This document shows, in pieces, positions 41,847-53,016 of a stretch of 64,000 nucleotides of DNA. The stretch is from JAIQFL01 sp035501495 (lineage in GTDB: Bacteria; Acidobacteriota; Terriglobia; Bryobacterales; Bryobacteraceae): assembly GCA_035501495.1 (NCBI GenBank), contig DATJWB010000250.1:1-64000 (forward strand), read 5' to 3'. Numbering within the stretch: position 1 is the first letter of the stretch; every line of letters starts with the position of its first letter. The position numbers were made by a program, and so were the translations under genes. The notes under the pieces were generated by a model that was not told the DNA's origin, did no database searches, and saw only the letters and a list, made by a program, of their open reading frames with translations.

Positions 41847-44375
41847 TCACTCGGTCCGCAGGGCATCGACGGGATTCACGCTGCTGGCCCGCAGAGCCGG
41901 TGTGAATCCGGCCAGGGTTGCCGCAGCCACCAGGATCAACGCCGCGCCTCCGAGAATCAGCGGATCGGTACCCTTCACTCCGTAGAGCTGATTTCCGAGA
42001 ACGCGCCCGCACGCCAGCGCGCCGGGTATGCCGATCAGCAGTCCCAACCCGATCTGCCGTAATGCGCCGCTGACGATCATTCCAATCACGCGGCCCCGTG
42101 TCGCTCCCAGCGCCGTGCGTATGCCGATCTCGCTGGTGCGGCGCGCCACCGCATAGGCCGTAATGCCGTACAAGCCGACCGCCGCCAGGAGCAAAGCCAT
42201 CAGGCCGAACAGCGTGGTCAGCCGGGCCATCAGCCGTTCGTGCCCCAATTGATTGCCGAGCTGATCATCCAGGCTCAGCATGTTGAGCATGGTGAGGTTG
42301 GGGTCGATCTGCGCCAGCGCTCGCTGCACCTGTCCGCCCAGATCGGCGGGGCTTCCGGCGACCTGCAACTCGATGTTGCCGATCATGTTGGAACGCGACT
42401 TGCCCGTGTCCGCCCATTCGCTCTTCCACATTTGCAGGAGCGGCACGAAAAACATGGGCGGCGTGGGGAGGCGCGGATTGCGGAAGCGCACATTCTCCAC
42501 TACGCCCGTGATCTGGTAATCGGCGCGATGATCCGGGCCGCCCAGCCCGAAGCGCTTGCCAATGGGGTCTTGATTGGGGAAGTACTTGTCGGCAAACATC
42601 TGGTTGACCACGGCGACGTGCGTCGCGTCGGGGGTGTCGCGCTCGTCGAACATGCGGCCTCGCAGGAGGCGCGCCCCGATGGTCTCAAAGAAGGCCGGGC
42701 TCACCCGGTCCCAGGAAGGCGAGGGGTTAACCAGGTGTTCCGGGTGATCTTCAAGCGTCACGCCCGACTGCCAGTTGTTGCCCTCCATCGGGCTGTAGAG
42801 CGACAGGCTCACGTTGCGGACGCCGTTGATCTGCCGGAGTTGCCGCTCGATCTCCCGATACACCGCGGCGATCTTTTCCGGGGCGTAACTGCTCAGCGCC
42901 GCGTTGACGTTGACGATCAGGCGGCCCTGCGGCCGATAGCCGAAGGACTGGTTCGCGAGGTTGCTGAGCGTCTTCACCATCAGTCCCGCCCCAACCAGCA
43001 GCACCAGCGAGACCGCGGCCTGTAATACCACGAGCGATCGCTGCGGCAGTGTGGTACGTCCCGCCGCCGAACGGCCCGCCCCGCGCAGCGCCAGCGCCGG
43101 ATCGGCCCGCGACGCGGACCAGGCAGGCGCGATCCCGAATATCACACCGGTGGCCAGCGAGAGCAGAAATGCGAAGCCCAGGACGGGCAGCGATGGAGTG
43201 GGCTCGATGGGAACGAACCGCGCGCCATGAAAGGCCAGGCCAATCAGAAAGCGCGCCAGTTCCGTTGCAACCAACAGTCCCGCGGCGCCGCCCACGACCG
43301 ACAGCACCAGGCTCTCGGTCAGGGTCTGCCGCACGAGGCGTTCCCGCTGCGCTCCCAGCGCCACCCGCACCGACATCTGCGTAGCATTGGCGGCACCGCG
43401 GGCAAGCTGCAAGTTGGCCAGATTGGCACAGGCGATCAGCAGGACCAGGCCGGTAATCGCGATCAGCAGGCGGAGGTCCTGTTCGTAGTTCTGTTTCATA
43501 GTGGCAACCCCGCCGCCGCCCGCCGTCACGGTGATGCGCTGGCGGTCCAGGTCCACGCGCTCGGCTTCGTTTCTGGGAGGATCGTTGGCCATGAACCATT
43601 GGTGCAACTCGACGTTGACTCGCGATTCCAGCCCGGAAACGGATGCGCCCGGTTTCAAACGGCCCATGATGTAGAGCCAATGCTGGTCGGTGCGGTTTAG
43701 CAGCGAATTCTGATGGCGCACGGTGGGCTCAGCAGCCAGCGGCAACCAGAAGTCGGGTGGGTTGGGACGCAGGGTTTCGCCGAAGAACCCGGGCGCGGCA
43801 ACCCCCGCGATGGTGAATGGCACGCCATCCACCACGAAGACCGATCCCACAATCGAAGGATCGGCGCCATATCGCTGCTCCCAGGCCCGGTAGCTGATCA
43901 CGGCTGCCGGCGGAGCGCCGGGCTGATCGTCCGAGGGTGCCAGCAGGCGACCGGCGAACGGCAGGATGCCGAACATCGAAAAGTAGTTGCCCGAGACGTA
44001 CTCGCTGGTGAACGGCTCGGACGCTCCTCCCTGGCGGCGCACGCCCGCTTTCGCGAGGCCCGCCTGGAACGCAGCCAGTTGCTCGAACTCCGGCGTTTGA
44101 TCGCGCAGATAGGTGTAGAGAGGATACGCGTAGATCGAAAAGTGGCTTTGATGGCCGCCGATCACACAGCAGTTGTCGTCGGCGCCGAGGCGGAAAAGCT
44201 GTTGCGGATCGGCCACCGGCAGCGACCGCAGCATCACCGCATGGATCAAGGTGAAGATGGCGGTGTTCGCCCCGATGCCCAGCGCCAGCGTCAGAACGGC
44301 AGTCAGAGTGAAGCCCTTGCTCTGCCACAGTTGGCGGATGGCAAAGCGGAGATCCTGCAGAGTGCGGTCAGGCAT
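41847..44375 (-). CDS. ADOP-family permease 1 (MacB/FtsX type)
   Basis: An 842-residue permease of the acidobacterial duplicated orphan type. The start LRFAIRQLWQSKGFTLTAVL is followed by a first periplasmic MacB_PCD domain (about 45-290) and an FtsX membrane core (LLIACANLANLQLARGAA). A second periplasmic domain and second FtsX core follow (VGLYGITAYAVARRTSEIGI), ending ASSVNPVDALRTE. It should span the membrane about eight times and act with an ATPase in export or mechanotransmission, but no ATPase gene is beside it. GAGG lies about ten bases before the ATG. The cargo is unknown. Confidence 0.95.
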   Translation of the reverse strand: MPDRTLQDLRFAIRQLWQSKGFTLTAVLTLALGIGANTAIFTLIHAVMLRSLPVADPQQLFRLGADDNCCVIGGHQSHFSIYAYPLYTYLRDQTPEFEQLAAFQAGLAKAGVRRQGGASEPFTSEYVSGNYFSMFGILPFAGRLLAPSDDQPGAPPAAVISYRAWEQRYGADPSIVGSVFVVDGVPFTIAGVAAPGFFGETLRPNPPDFWLPLAAEPTVRHQNSLLNRTDQHWLYIMGRLKPGASVSGLESRVNVELHQWFMANDPPRNEAERVDLDRQRITVTAGGGGVATMKQNYEQDLRLLIAITGLVLLIACANLANLQLARGAANATQMSVRVALGAQRERLVRQTLTESLVLSVVGGAAGLLVATELARFLIGLAFHGARFVPIEPTPSLPVLGFAFLLSLATGVIFGIAPAWSASRADPALALRGAGRSAAGRTTLPQRSLVVLQAAVSLVLLVGAGLMVKTLSNLANQSFGYRPQGRLIVNVNAALSSYAPEKIAAVYREIERQLRQINGVRNVSLSLYSPMEGNNWQSGVTLEDHPEHLVNPSPSWDRVSPAFFETIGARLLRGRMFDERDTPDATHVAVVNQMFADKYFPNQDPIGKRFGLGGPDHRADYQITGVVENVRFRNPRLPTPPMFFVPLLQMWKSEWADTGKSRSNMIGNIELQVAGSPADLGGQVQRALAQIDPNLTMLNMLSLDDQLGNQLGHERLMARLTTLFGLMALLLAAVGLYGITAYAVARRTSEIGIRTALGATRGRVIGMIVSGALRQIGLGLLIGIPGALACGRVLGNQLYGVKGTDPLILGGAALILVAAATLAGFTPALRASSVNPVDALRTE

Positions 44376-44425
44376 GTTGGATGGCCTCGATTATCCAATA
44401 CCAGCAGGGCCAGGGGAGGTTACAG

Positions 44426-44453
44426 AAAAAAGGGCAGCCGCTGCGGGCTGCCC
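44426..44453 (-). terminator. Intrinsic terminator of the TrbI-like gene
   Basis: GGGCAGCC and GGCTGCCC form an 8-bp stem around a 6-base loop, followed on the minus strand by six T residues. It lies 32 bp after the stop at 44485. Confidence 0.88.
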
Positions 44454-44484
44454 GTGAGGATCGAAAGGACTGTGCTTTTGGTTC

Positions 44485-45582
44485 TTACCAGCGCCGGAAT
44501 CCCCGGCCGTAGCCGTAGAAGTAACCCGGTCCCCAACCCAATACGATAGACGGGCCGTAATAATAGGGGTAATAAGGGTAGGGGTAATATGGTCCAGGCC
44601 CGTAATAATAACCTGGTGCCGGTCCAGGGCGAGGCATCACGCCGGTTTGCACCGGAACATGATTGTAATCCTCGGGACCCACGTACCGGAATGCCTGCGG
44701 AGCGCGCGTGGTATTGATCGTGACCGGGGCTTCCACGCGGAACGTGAGCGCAGTCTCCGGATACACGATGGTCTCGTGGTTGCGCGTGAGGAGCACGCCG
44801 ATGATGCCCGCAGCCGCACCCGCACCGGCGCCGATGGCCGCGCCAGTGCCACGGCCGTAGTCCGCCGCGGCGCCAATCGCCGTACCGGCAACCGTGGTAG
44901 CCGCCACCGTGCCGGCCTGGACTCCGGGGGGCGTCGTGCCACCCTGCCGCGCCACCAACTGGGTGCGCAGGGGCACCTGGGTGCCGTCCACCAGAACCAG
45001 GCTGGTGAGTTCCAGCCCCAGGCGGGAACTGTTTCCGGCATGCGCTTTTTGGGCCTCGGCCACGCGCCCGTAAACCGGCTGGCCGCGCTGCGCCACCACC
45101 ACACCATCCACCACCAGAGTCTGCGCCAATGTGCCGGAGAACGTATCGCCGGGCTGATTGCGGTCCGAAGAAAGCGGCTGATTGATGCGGACGGTGACGA
45201 ATGTGCCCTGCTTCAACGTGACTTCAGGCGGAAGCCCGTAGGGCGGCCGATAGGCGGGCCGGTCTTGCGGCGGCATAGGAGGCTGCTGCCCGTTCTGCAC
45301 GTCGGGATTCTGCTGCGGGAACTGCCCCTGGGCAGGCTGCCCATAGCTGTCGCTGCGATCCACCGGTTCGGCTGGATCCTGCGATTGGGTAGCGGGAGCC
45401 TGCGGCGCAGTAGCCGGCGGAGGCGGCGGATCGCCCACGCGACGCCATCCGCCGGCCGGCGGCTGCGGCATGGGGGCGGGCGAAGGGGTCTGTTGCGCCA
45501 GCACCAGGCCGGATGACGCCAGTAACAGGACGGTAATGCCAAAGCGTGTCGGACGGAACGGCTGCATCGGGATTGGGCTCAT
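44485..45582 (-). CDS. Secreted protein with TrbI-like and glycine-zipper domains, Tyr/Gly/Pro-rich tail
   Basis: From ATG 45582 (365 residues; ATG 45597 is equally possible). A signal peptide (TRFGITVLLLASSGLVLAQQ) precedes a Pro/Gln-rich stretch (about 25-115). A TrbI/VirB10-like barrel follows (LKQGTFVTVRINQPLSSDRN through QPVYGRVAEAQKAH), then a glycine-zipper run (GTGAAIGAGAGAAAGIIG) and a Tyr/Gly/Pro-rich tail. The barrel is the same type as in the protein at 32566-33885. A periplasmic or envelope-spanning role is inferred. It has its own terminator and lies between two ADOP permeases. Confidence 0.75.
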   Translation of the reverse strand: MSPIPMQPFRPTRFGITVLLLASSGLVLAQQTPSPAPMPQPPAGGWRRVGDPPPPPATAPQAPATQSQDPAEPVDRSDSYGQPAQGQFPQQNPDVQNGQQPPMPPQDRPAYRPPYGLPPEVTLKQGTFVTVRINQPLSSDRNQPGDTFSGTLAQTLVVDGVVVAQRGQPVYGRVAEAQKAHAGNSSRLGLELTSLVLVDGTQVPLRTQLVARQGGTTPPGVQAGTVAATTVAGTAIGAAADYGRGTGAAIGAGAGAAAGIIGVLLTRNHETIVYPETALTFRVEAPVTINTTRAPQAFRYVGPEDYNHVPVQTGVMPRPGPAPGYYYGPGPYYPYPYYPYYYGPSIVLGWGPGYFYGYGRGFRRW

Positions 45583-45760
45583 AATGAAGTGCCTCATAGC
45601 ATTCGACGCTGCTCCCTTATGCATCTGTTTCACCAATCTGTTTTGGGTCGCAAGCAACTGAAAACAATGACACCAATTGCCAGATGGATTGGCTGCAATG
45701 CACCGCCCGTGGTGGATTTCGGCCACCACCGGGGAGCGGCGGCCGCAGAAGAACGGGGAG

Positions 45761-48199
45761 CTATTCCGATCGCAATACCACCACCGGATCGACGCGGGTG
45801 GCACGCGCGGCGGGAACATAACTCGCCGCCAGCGCTACCAACGACAGCAAGGCTGCCACGCCCGCCATGGTGGCCGGGTCCGCTGGCGTCACCCCGAACA
45901 ACAGGCTGGCGTAGAGGCGCCCCAGAGCCGCAGCGGCCGGAATCCCCACGGCAACTCCGAAAAGCACCAATTGCAGGCTTTGCCGGATCACCAGCGTGCG
46001 TACGTCCTGCGGGCGGGCGCCGAGCGCCATCCGGATCCCGATTTCCCGCGAACGCTGCGCCACACCGTACGCCATGACCCCGTAGATCCCGACAGCCGCG
46101 AGCAGGAGCGCGGTCGCGGCAAACACCAGCACCAGCAGCATGGTCATCCTGGGCTGCTGCATGCGGCGGCCCATCAACTCCTCGAACGGTTCGATCTCCA
46201 CCACCGCCTGGTCGTGATCCACAGCCTGCACCTCTCGGCGGATCGCCGCCACGATGCCCGCGGGATTGCCGGCCAGGCGCGCCACGAGCCGGGCTACCAA
46301 CCAGGGCCGCTGGGGCAGCGGCAGGTAGATCTCGTCGTCCGGTTCGGCCTCCTGCGGCGACGATCGAACATCGCGCACCACACCCACGATCTCGCAGGTG
46401 ATGTGGTCGGACGAGTACGTCACGCGCCTGCCGATGGGGTCCTGGCCGGGAAAGAAGCGGCGGGCGAAGCGCTCGTTCACCAGCATCACCTTCGGTGACG
46501 AAGCCGTATCGCGGGTCGTGAATCCGCGGCCGCGCACGATCGGGATGCCCATCGCCTGCAGATAATCGGGGGTGATACTGCGTCCCCGTGCGCCGGCATT
46601 GCGCCCGTTTTCATAAGTGGCGCCTTCAATCCAGACCATGTAGCCCAAGCCATACTGAACGAGATTGACTCGCGTGCTGATGCCGGCGGCGGTAACGCCC
46701 GGCACGGCGTTCACCCTCCGCGCCACCTCGTCGTAAAATGCCGTGCGCGCCTCCCAGCGGTCGTAGCGGTCCGGCAGGAGCGCCAGGTTCATCACCCAGA
46801 CGCGGTCCGTCTCCACGCCGGTCCGCATCTTCTGCATGCCGAGGAAGCTTTGCGCGAGGAGGCCGGCGGCGGTCAGCAGCACCAGGCAGAGCGCGAACTC
46901 GCAAGCCACCAGCACGCCCCGGAAGCGTCCGCGCGAAAGCGATCCGGACGAGCCGCGGCTGCCCGAACGCAGCCCGTCGTGCAGTTCGCCGCGGAGCGAG
47001 AAGAACACCGGCGCGAGACCAAAGGCGATTCCGACCAGCAGAGAGACCGCAGCGGTGAACGCCAATACCCTGGCATCCACCGAGGCGTCGGGCAACTGCG
47101 GCGTGGACTGATGGATGGCGTCGATCAGAAAACCGACTCCCCACGCGGCCAGCGGAAGCCCGAGGATGCCGCCGCACGCGGCAATCAGGATGCTCTCGGT
47201 GAGCAACTGCCTGGCAATGCGGCCGCGGCTGGCGCCGACCGCCAGCCGGAGACTGATCTCCTGACGCCGCGCGGTGGCGCGCGAAAGCAGCAGGTTGGCC
47301 ACATTGGCGCAGGCGATCATGAGCAGGCAACCTACGGCCCCCCACAGCACGAATACCCGCACGCGGACCCACGAGAAGATCCGCTCCTGGAGCAGGCCGG
47401 CGTTCACCGAGCCGTCGAGGTCGCTGTGGTCGGGATTGGCGCGCTTGTATTCCGCATCCACCAGGGCGACTTTGGTCCTGGCCTGCGCCAGGGTGACTCC
47501 GGGGCGGAGGCGCGCGATCACCGTCAGGTAGGATGCGCCCATGCGCACGCTGGCCGGCGCGAAGGTGCGGGTATCGAAGAGCCGGCAGCGCCAGACTTCC
47601 ACGGGCTGTCCCAGGAACTGGAATCCTTTGGGAAGAACACCGATCACGATGTGGTCTTCGCCATCGATGCGCACGGTCCGGCCAAGGACGTGCGGGTCCG
47701 ATGCGTAGCGTTGCTCCCACCAGTGATAGCTGAGCATGGCAACCCGCGCCCCGCCCGGCCGGTCCTCGCCGGCGGAGAACTCGCGGCCGAGCGCGGGCTT
47801 CACTCCGAGAACCGGGAAGAACTCTCGCGAGACCCGGCCGCCTTCGATGCGTTCGGGCTCGCCGCGGTCCGCGAAGCTCACGGGCTCGTCGTCGTAAGCG
47901 GCGACCCCGCTGAATTCGTCGGAGCGGTCGCGGAAGGTCTCGAACCGCGGGTAGGAGAAGGAATAGAGGATGCTCTGATCGGGGTCGCCGTTCCACAAGA
48001 AAACGAGTTGCGCGGAGTCCGGGTAGGGCAGCGGACGGAGGATCGCGGCATCGATTACCGAAAAGATGGCGGTGTTGGCGCCGATGGCCAAGGCGAAGGT
48101 GGCGATGGCCACGGCGGCAAAGGCCGGGTTCTGGCGCAGGCCGCGCGCGGCGTAGCGGAAGTCCTGCCACAGAGACGAAACCCAGTCGAAGCGATTCAT
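45761..48199 (-). CDS. ADOP-family permease 2 (MacB/FtsX type)
   Basis: From ATG 48199 (812 residues; a longer in-frame start lacks support). The same plan as permease 1: leading FRYAARGLRQNPAFAAVAIA, a MacB_PCD periplasmic domain, an FtsX core with LMIACANVANLLLSRATARR, a second periplasmic domain, a second core (GIYGVMAYGVAQRSREIGIR) and an end RATRVDPVVVLRSE. About eight membrane segments. No ATPase partner nearby. It is divergent from the GH3 gene (48288) with 88 bp between them. Cargo unknown. Confidence 0.95.
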   Translation of the reverse strand: MNRFDWVSSLWQDFRYAARGLRQNPAFAAVAIATFALAIGANTAIFSVIDAAILRPLPYPDSAQLVFLWNGDPDQSILYSFSYPRFETFRDRSDEFSGVAAYDDEPVSFADRGEPERIEGGRVSREFFPVLGVKPALGREFSAGEDRPGGARVAMLSYHWWEQRYASDPHVLGRTVRIDGEDHIVIGVLPKGFQFLGQPVEVWRCRLFDTRTFAPASVRMGASYLTVIARLRPGVTLAQARTKVALVDAEYKRANPDHSDLDGSVNAGLLQERIFSWVRVRVFVLWGAVGCLLMIACANVANLLLSRATARRQEISLRLAVGASRGRIARQLLTESILIAACGGILGLPLAAWGVGFLIDAIHQSTPQLPDASVDARVLAFTAAVSLLVGIAFGLAPVFFSLRGELHDGLRSGSRGSSGSLSRGRFRGVLVACEFALCLVLLTAAGLLAQSFLGMQKMRTGVETDRVWVMNLALLPDRYDRWEARTAFYDEVARRVNAVPGVTAAGISTRVNLVQYGLGYMVWIEGATYENGRNAGARGRSITPDYLQAMGIPIVRGRGFTTRDTASSPKVMLVNERFARRFFPGQDPIGRRVTYSSDHITCEIVGVVRDVRSSPQEAEPDDEIYLPLPQRPWLVARLVARLAGNPAGIVAAIRREVQAVDHDQAVVEIEPFEELMGRRMQQPRMTMLLVLVFAATALLLAAVGIYGVMAYGVAQRSREIGIRMALGARPQDVRTLVIRQSLQLVLFGVAVGIPAAAALGRLYASLLFGVTPADPATMAGVAALLSLVALAASYVPAARATRVDPVVVLRSE

Positions 48200-48287
48200 G
48201 CGCGAGGAGTCATTATACCGGCCCTTGTGCGGCGGGCGTTTGGCGAGCCTCTCGCCTCGACGCGAAACGTGATAAAGGTGGCAAGTG

Positions 48288-50126
<1,839 letters not shown>

Positions 50127-50457
50127 GAGCGTCACGTTAGCTGCAGTACGCTTCACTTCAGTCCGCGAGGGTCGTGGTCAACCTTCGACTCTACGTCCGC
50201 GGCTCGACAGCCAAGGTCACGAAGCAGCTTCGGGATTCGATCTTATCCGCAAAGAGCAGAAGTAAGGATCGTCAGGCGCATGGAGCCCTAAATGCATGTG
50301 GGACCTCGGGACGGGCCGTAACCGGCTACGAACCCATCACTGTGAAAGCAGGTTGGATCAACTCATAGCGATCGTGTTTCGGACGGGGAAGCCAGTTCTG
50401 AAGGGATTTGTAATTTAATCCCGTGATCATCATTCAAACGTTCGGGGAGTTAAGCCA
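50127..50457. other. 331-bp gap before the alsS remnant, no gene seen
   Basis: No coding frame with protein-like composition, no strong repeat and no clear terminator after the GH3 gene. A TTTAATC-type AT-rich patch near 50413 could be part of an old promoter. Confidence 0.5.
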
Positions 50458-51260
50458 TGCCGGCAGAGGATAACGGTCGCCAAACGGCCGCGCAGCTATT
50501 AATCCGAAGCCTGGTGCAGCAAAACGTGAAACACATATTCGGTATACCGGGTGGAAAGATCATGCCGACTTTTGACGTATTGCGGCGATGAAGGTCCGCG
50601 GTTGATCGTCCGCCGGCACGAACAGAACGCCGCATTCATGGCCGCCGCGGTGGTGCGCTTGAGCGGAAGGCCGGGAGTCTGCCTGGTCACGTCGGGCCCG
50701 GGGACGGGCAATCTTGTGACGGGAGCGGCGACTGCTACCACCGAGGGGGATCCCATGGTGGCGATTGGCGGCGTTGTTGCCTTGCCGGACACCCTCAAGC
50801 AGACTCACCAAACGATGGACTCGGTGCCCGGCGTTTCGAGCCGCGATGGCTCCTCGTCCCCGGAGCATCGTTTATTGCGTTCCCGAGGGTGTGCAGCGTG
50901 CGGCGGCCGAAGCCAGCGCGCCGCCGTCACTGCTCCTTTCGCCGCTGGGCGCAGCTCCCGCGGATATGATTCGCAAGGCCGCGGAAAAGATTTTCGACGG
51001 CGAAGAATCCCGTCATCCTGTTGGGGATGGGCGCGAGCAGCTCCGACGCGACGGCCGCGGTTCGCGCAATTTTAAAGCGACACCCCGTGCCGGCAGCCGG
51101 CACGTTTCAAGGCGCGGGCGCCATTTCGCGCGAACTGCTTCCATTGTTCTTCGGACGCGTGGGGCTCTTTCGCAACCAGCCCGGAGACAAAGTGCTTGCC
51201 AGAGCAGATGCCGTGCTGACCGTTGGCTACGATCCCGTGGAATACGATCCGAGCTTCTGC
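50458..51260 (+). pseudogene. alsS: Broken catabolic acetolactate synthase (alsS-like) gene
   Basis: The remnant begins with ATG 50458 (RQTAAQLLIRSLVQQNVKHI, then FGIPGGKIMPTFDVLRR) and stops at TGA near 50590. A second frame continues LIVRRHEQNAAFMAAAVVRL and GVCLVTSGPGTGNLVTGAAT through THQTMDSV (to about 50825). A third carries PGASFIAFP, a fourth EGVQRAAAEASA, and a last one LLGMGASSSDATAAVRAI, FFGRVGLFRNQPGD and TVGYDPVEYDP (to about 51260). The order follows AlsS closely (HEQNAAFMAAA, THQ, FGRVGLFRNQPGD, YDPxEY). At least four frameshifts, a loss of roughly 25-30 codons in the middle and absence of the whole ThDP-binding C-terminal domain make it non-functional. Confidence 0.9.
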
Positions 51261-51448
51261 CTTCGTCGGCGGAATTCCGAAAGACCAACTTCGACGACGA
51301 GGCACTTAGCGAGAGAATTCAAAGGAGCGAGGGATAATCGCCGGCCACCGGCACGGATGGCCGCCTGCCGCGCGCTACGATTCCGCCGAGGGATCGCCTG
51401 CCTCGAGTATTGAACCCGGCGGGGAGGCGAGCGGATAATCGGTAGATC

Positions 51449-52765
51449 GTGAAGCTGACAGACCTGCGCGGGATTCTTCGATATGTCCCGCAATTCCGCG
51501 AGAAGACCTTCATCATTGCAGTGGACGCAGGCAGCATCCGGGACGAGAACTTCGTCAACATCCTCCTCGATGTGGCCTTGTTGCGTTCGTTGAACATCCG
51601 CGTGGTGATGGTGCACGGCGCGGCCGAGGAAATTCAGGCCCTGGCCGAGAAGCAGAATGTCCGGCCCTCCAACCTGGATGGGACCGGCGTGACCGACGCC
51701 GCAACTCTGCAACTGGCCATTGCCGCCGCAAACCATCTTACGCACGAAATCCTGAGCGGGCTTGCGACCAACGACCTCCGTGCCGCCTATCCAAACGCGA
51801 TCATCGCGCACCCGGTGGGGATCATCCAGGGAGTCGACCACCTTTTCACCGGGAAGGTCGAACGTGTCGATACGGAGCTTCTGCAAACACTGGTGAACCA
51901 GGGGATTGTTCCCGTGATTTCGCCGATCGGCTTCAGCGGAGACGGCAAGACATACCGGGTCAACTCTGACGCCGCCGCAGTCGCGGTGGCCGGGGCCTTA
52001 AACGCGGCAAAGCTGATTTTCATTACCCCGCAGGACGGTCTGCATCACAACGGCCAGCTCATTCGGCAGATGGTGGTCACGGATTTGCAGAAGCTTCTCG
52101 AGTCGGGGAGCGCGGGATTCCAGCCGGAGATGGTGTCGAAGGCTCGCCATGCGGCCGCGGCTTGCGCGGCGGGCGTGGCGCGCGTCCACATCGTCAATGG
52201 CCGCGTGGACGAAGCGCTGCTCGCCGAAGTGTTCTCCAACGAGGGCATCGGCACGCTGATCTACGTCAACGAGTATGAACAGGTCCGGCCGGCGCGGAAA
52301 AAAGACATCCGCGCAATCCAACAGTTGACGAAAAAGGCAGTGGAAGCCGAGGAACTGATCCGGCGAACGCGCTCGGAAATCGAGCGGAATCTGGCTGACT
52401 ATTACCTCTTCGAAATCGACAAGAACCCCGTCGCCTGCGTCGCGCTACACGTCTATGCCGAGGAACAACTGGGCGAGCTCGCCAGTCTGTATGTGGATCC
52501 GGCGCACGAAAACCAGGGCATCGGCCGTAAGCTGATGCGCTTCGTGGAAGACAAGGCCCGCGAGATTGGTCTTGCCGAACTGATCGCGCTGTCGACCCAG
52601 GCGTTTACTTATTTTGAGTCGAAGGGCGGCTTCGTTGAGGGTACGCCGGACGATCTACCGCCGGCCCGGCGGGAGAAGTATCACCAGAGCCGGCGGAATT
52701 CGAGAATTCTGGTGAAGAAGCTGAACGCCTACGGATTGGCCAAAAGGGAGGCCGTCAATCTTTGA
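51449..52765 (+). CDS. argA: N-acetylglutamate synthase ArgA (amino-acid kinase + GNAT)
   Basis: A 438-residue protein with an N-terminal amino-acid-kinase fold (about 1-280, VMVHGAAEEIQALAEK, VNSDAAAVAVAGALNAAKLI) and a C-terminal GNAT domain (about 285-430, LYVDPAHENQGIGRKLMRFV). This is the classical ArgA layout. The first step of arginine synthesis, acetyl-CoA plus glutamate to N-acetylglutamate, is its likely reaction, and the kinase-like domain binds arginine as inhibitor. The start is GTG 51449 with a weak ribosome site. It is not in an arginine operon; the alsS remnant precedes it and two inverted dispersed repeats follow. Confidence 0.93.
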   Translation: MKLTDLRGILRYVPQFREKTFIIAVDAGSIRDENFVNILLDVALLRSLNIRVVMVHGAAEEIQALAEKQNVRPSNLDGTGVTDAATLQLAIAAANHLTHEILSGLATNDLRAAYPNAIIAHPVGIIQGVDHLFTGKVERVDTELLQTLVNQGIVPVISPIGFSGDGKTYRVNSDAAAVAVAGALNAAKLIFITPQDGLHHNGQLIRQMVVTDLQKLLESGSAGFQPEMVSKARHAAAACAAGVARVHIVNGRVDEALLAEVFSNEGIGTLIYVNEYEQVRPARKKDIRAIQQLTKKAVEAEELIRRTRSEIERNLADYYLFEIDKNPVACVALHVYAEEQLGELASLYVDPAHENQGIGRKLMRFVEDKAREIGLAELIALSTQAFTYFESKGGFVEGTPDDLPPARREKYHQSRRNSRILVKKLNAYGLAKREAVNL

Positions 52766-52782
52766 CTGCCCGACCCCGAACG

Positions 52783-52850
52783 GCATGTGGGGCAGGCACT
52801 CCTGCCTACCGCGTCCCCACTCATGGGAACGCTTTTTCGGGCGATTCCAA
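52783..52850 (+). repeat. Dispersed two-hairpin repeat, copy 4
   Basis: ATGTGGGGCAGGCACTCC, TGCCTACCGC, then a second stem (GTCCCCACTCATGGGAAC) and CTTTTTCGGGCG. It lies just past the argA stop and faces copy 5. Confidence 0.7.
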
Positions 52851-52948
52851 TAGTCTGTGACTCTTGTTGGCGTCTTAGGGCGCGCGGCCGAAGAGTCTCG
52901 ACATGCGTGCCGAGACGCCAGCCTCGAAAGGCTTCGCCGCCGAGCGAC

Positions 52949-53015
52949 ACTGTACACGCCCGACAAGCGTCCCGATGAGCCGGGACGCGGCAGGCAGGAG
53001 GGCCTGCGCCACGTC
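52949..53015 (-). repeat. Dispersed two-hairpin repeat, copy 5 (inverted)
   Basis: Reading on the minus strand: GTGGCGCAGGCCCTCCTGCC, TGCCGCGTCCCGGCTC, ATCGGGACGC, then GTCGGGCGTGTACAGTG. It is inverted relative to copy 4. Together they fill the gap between convergent argA and the GH29 gene, where they could end both transcripts. Confidence 0.75.
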
Positions 53016-53016
53016 A

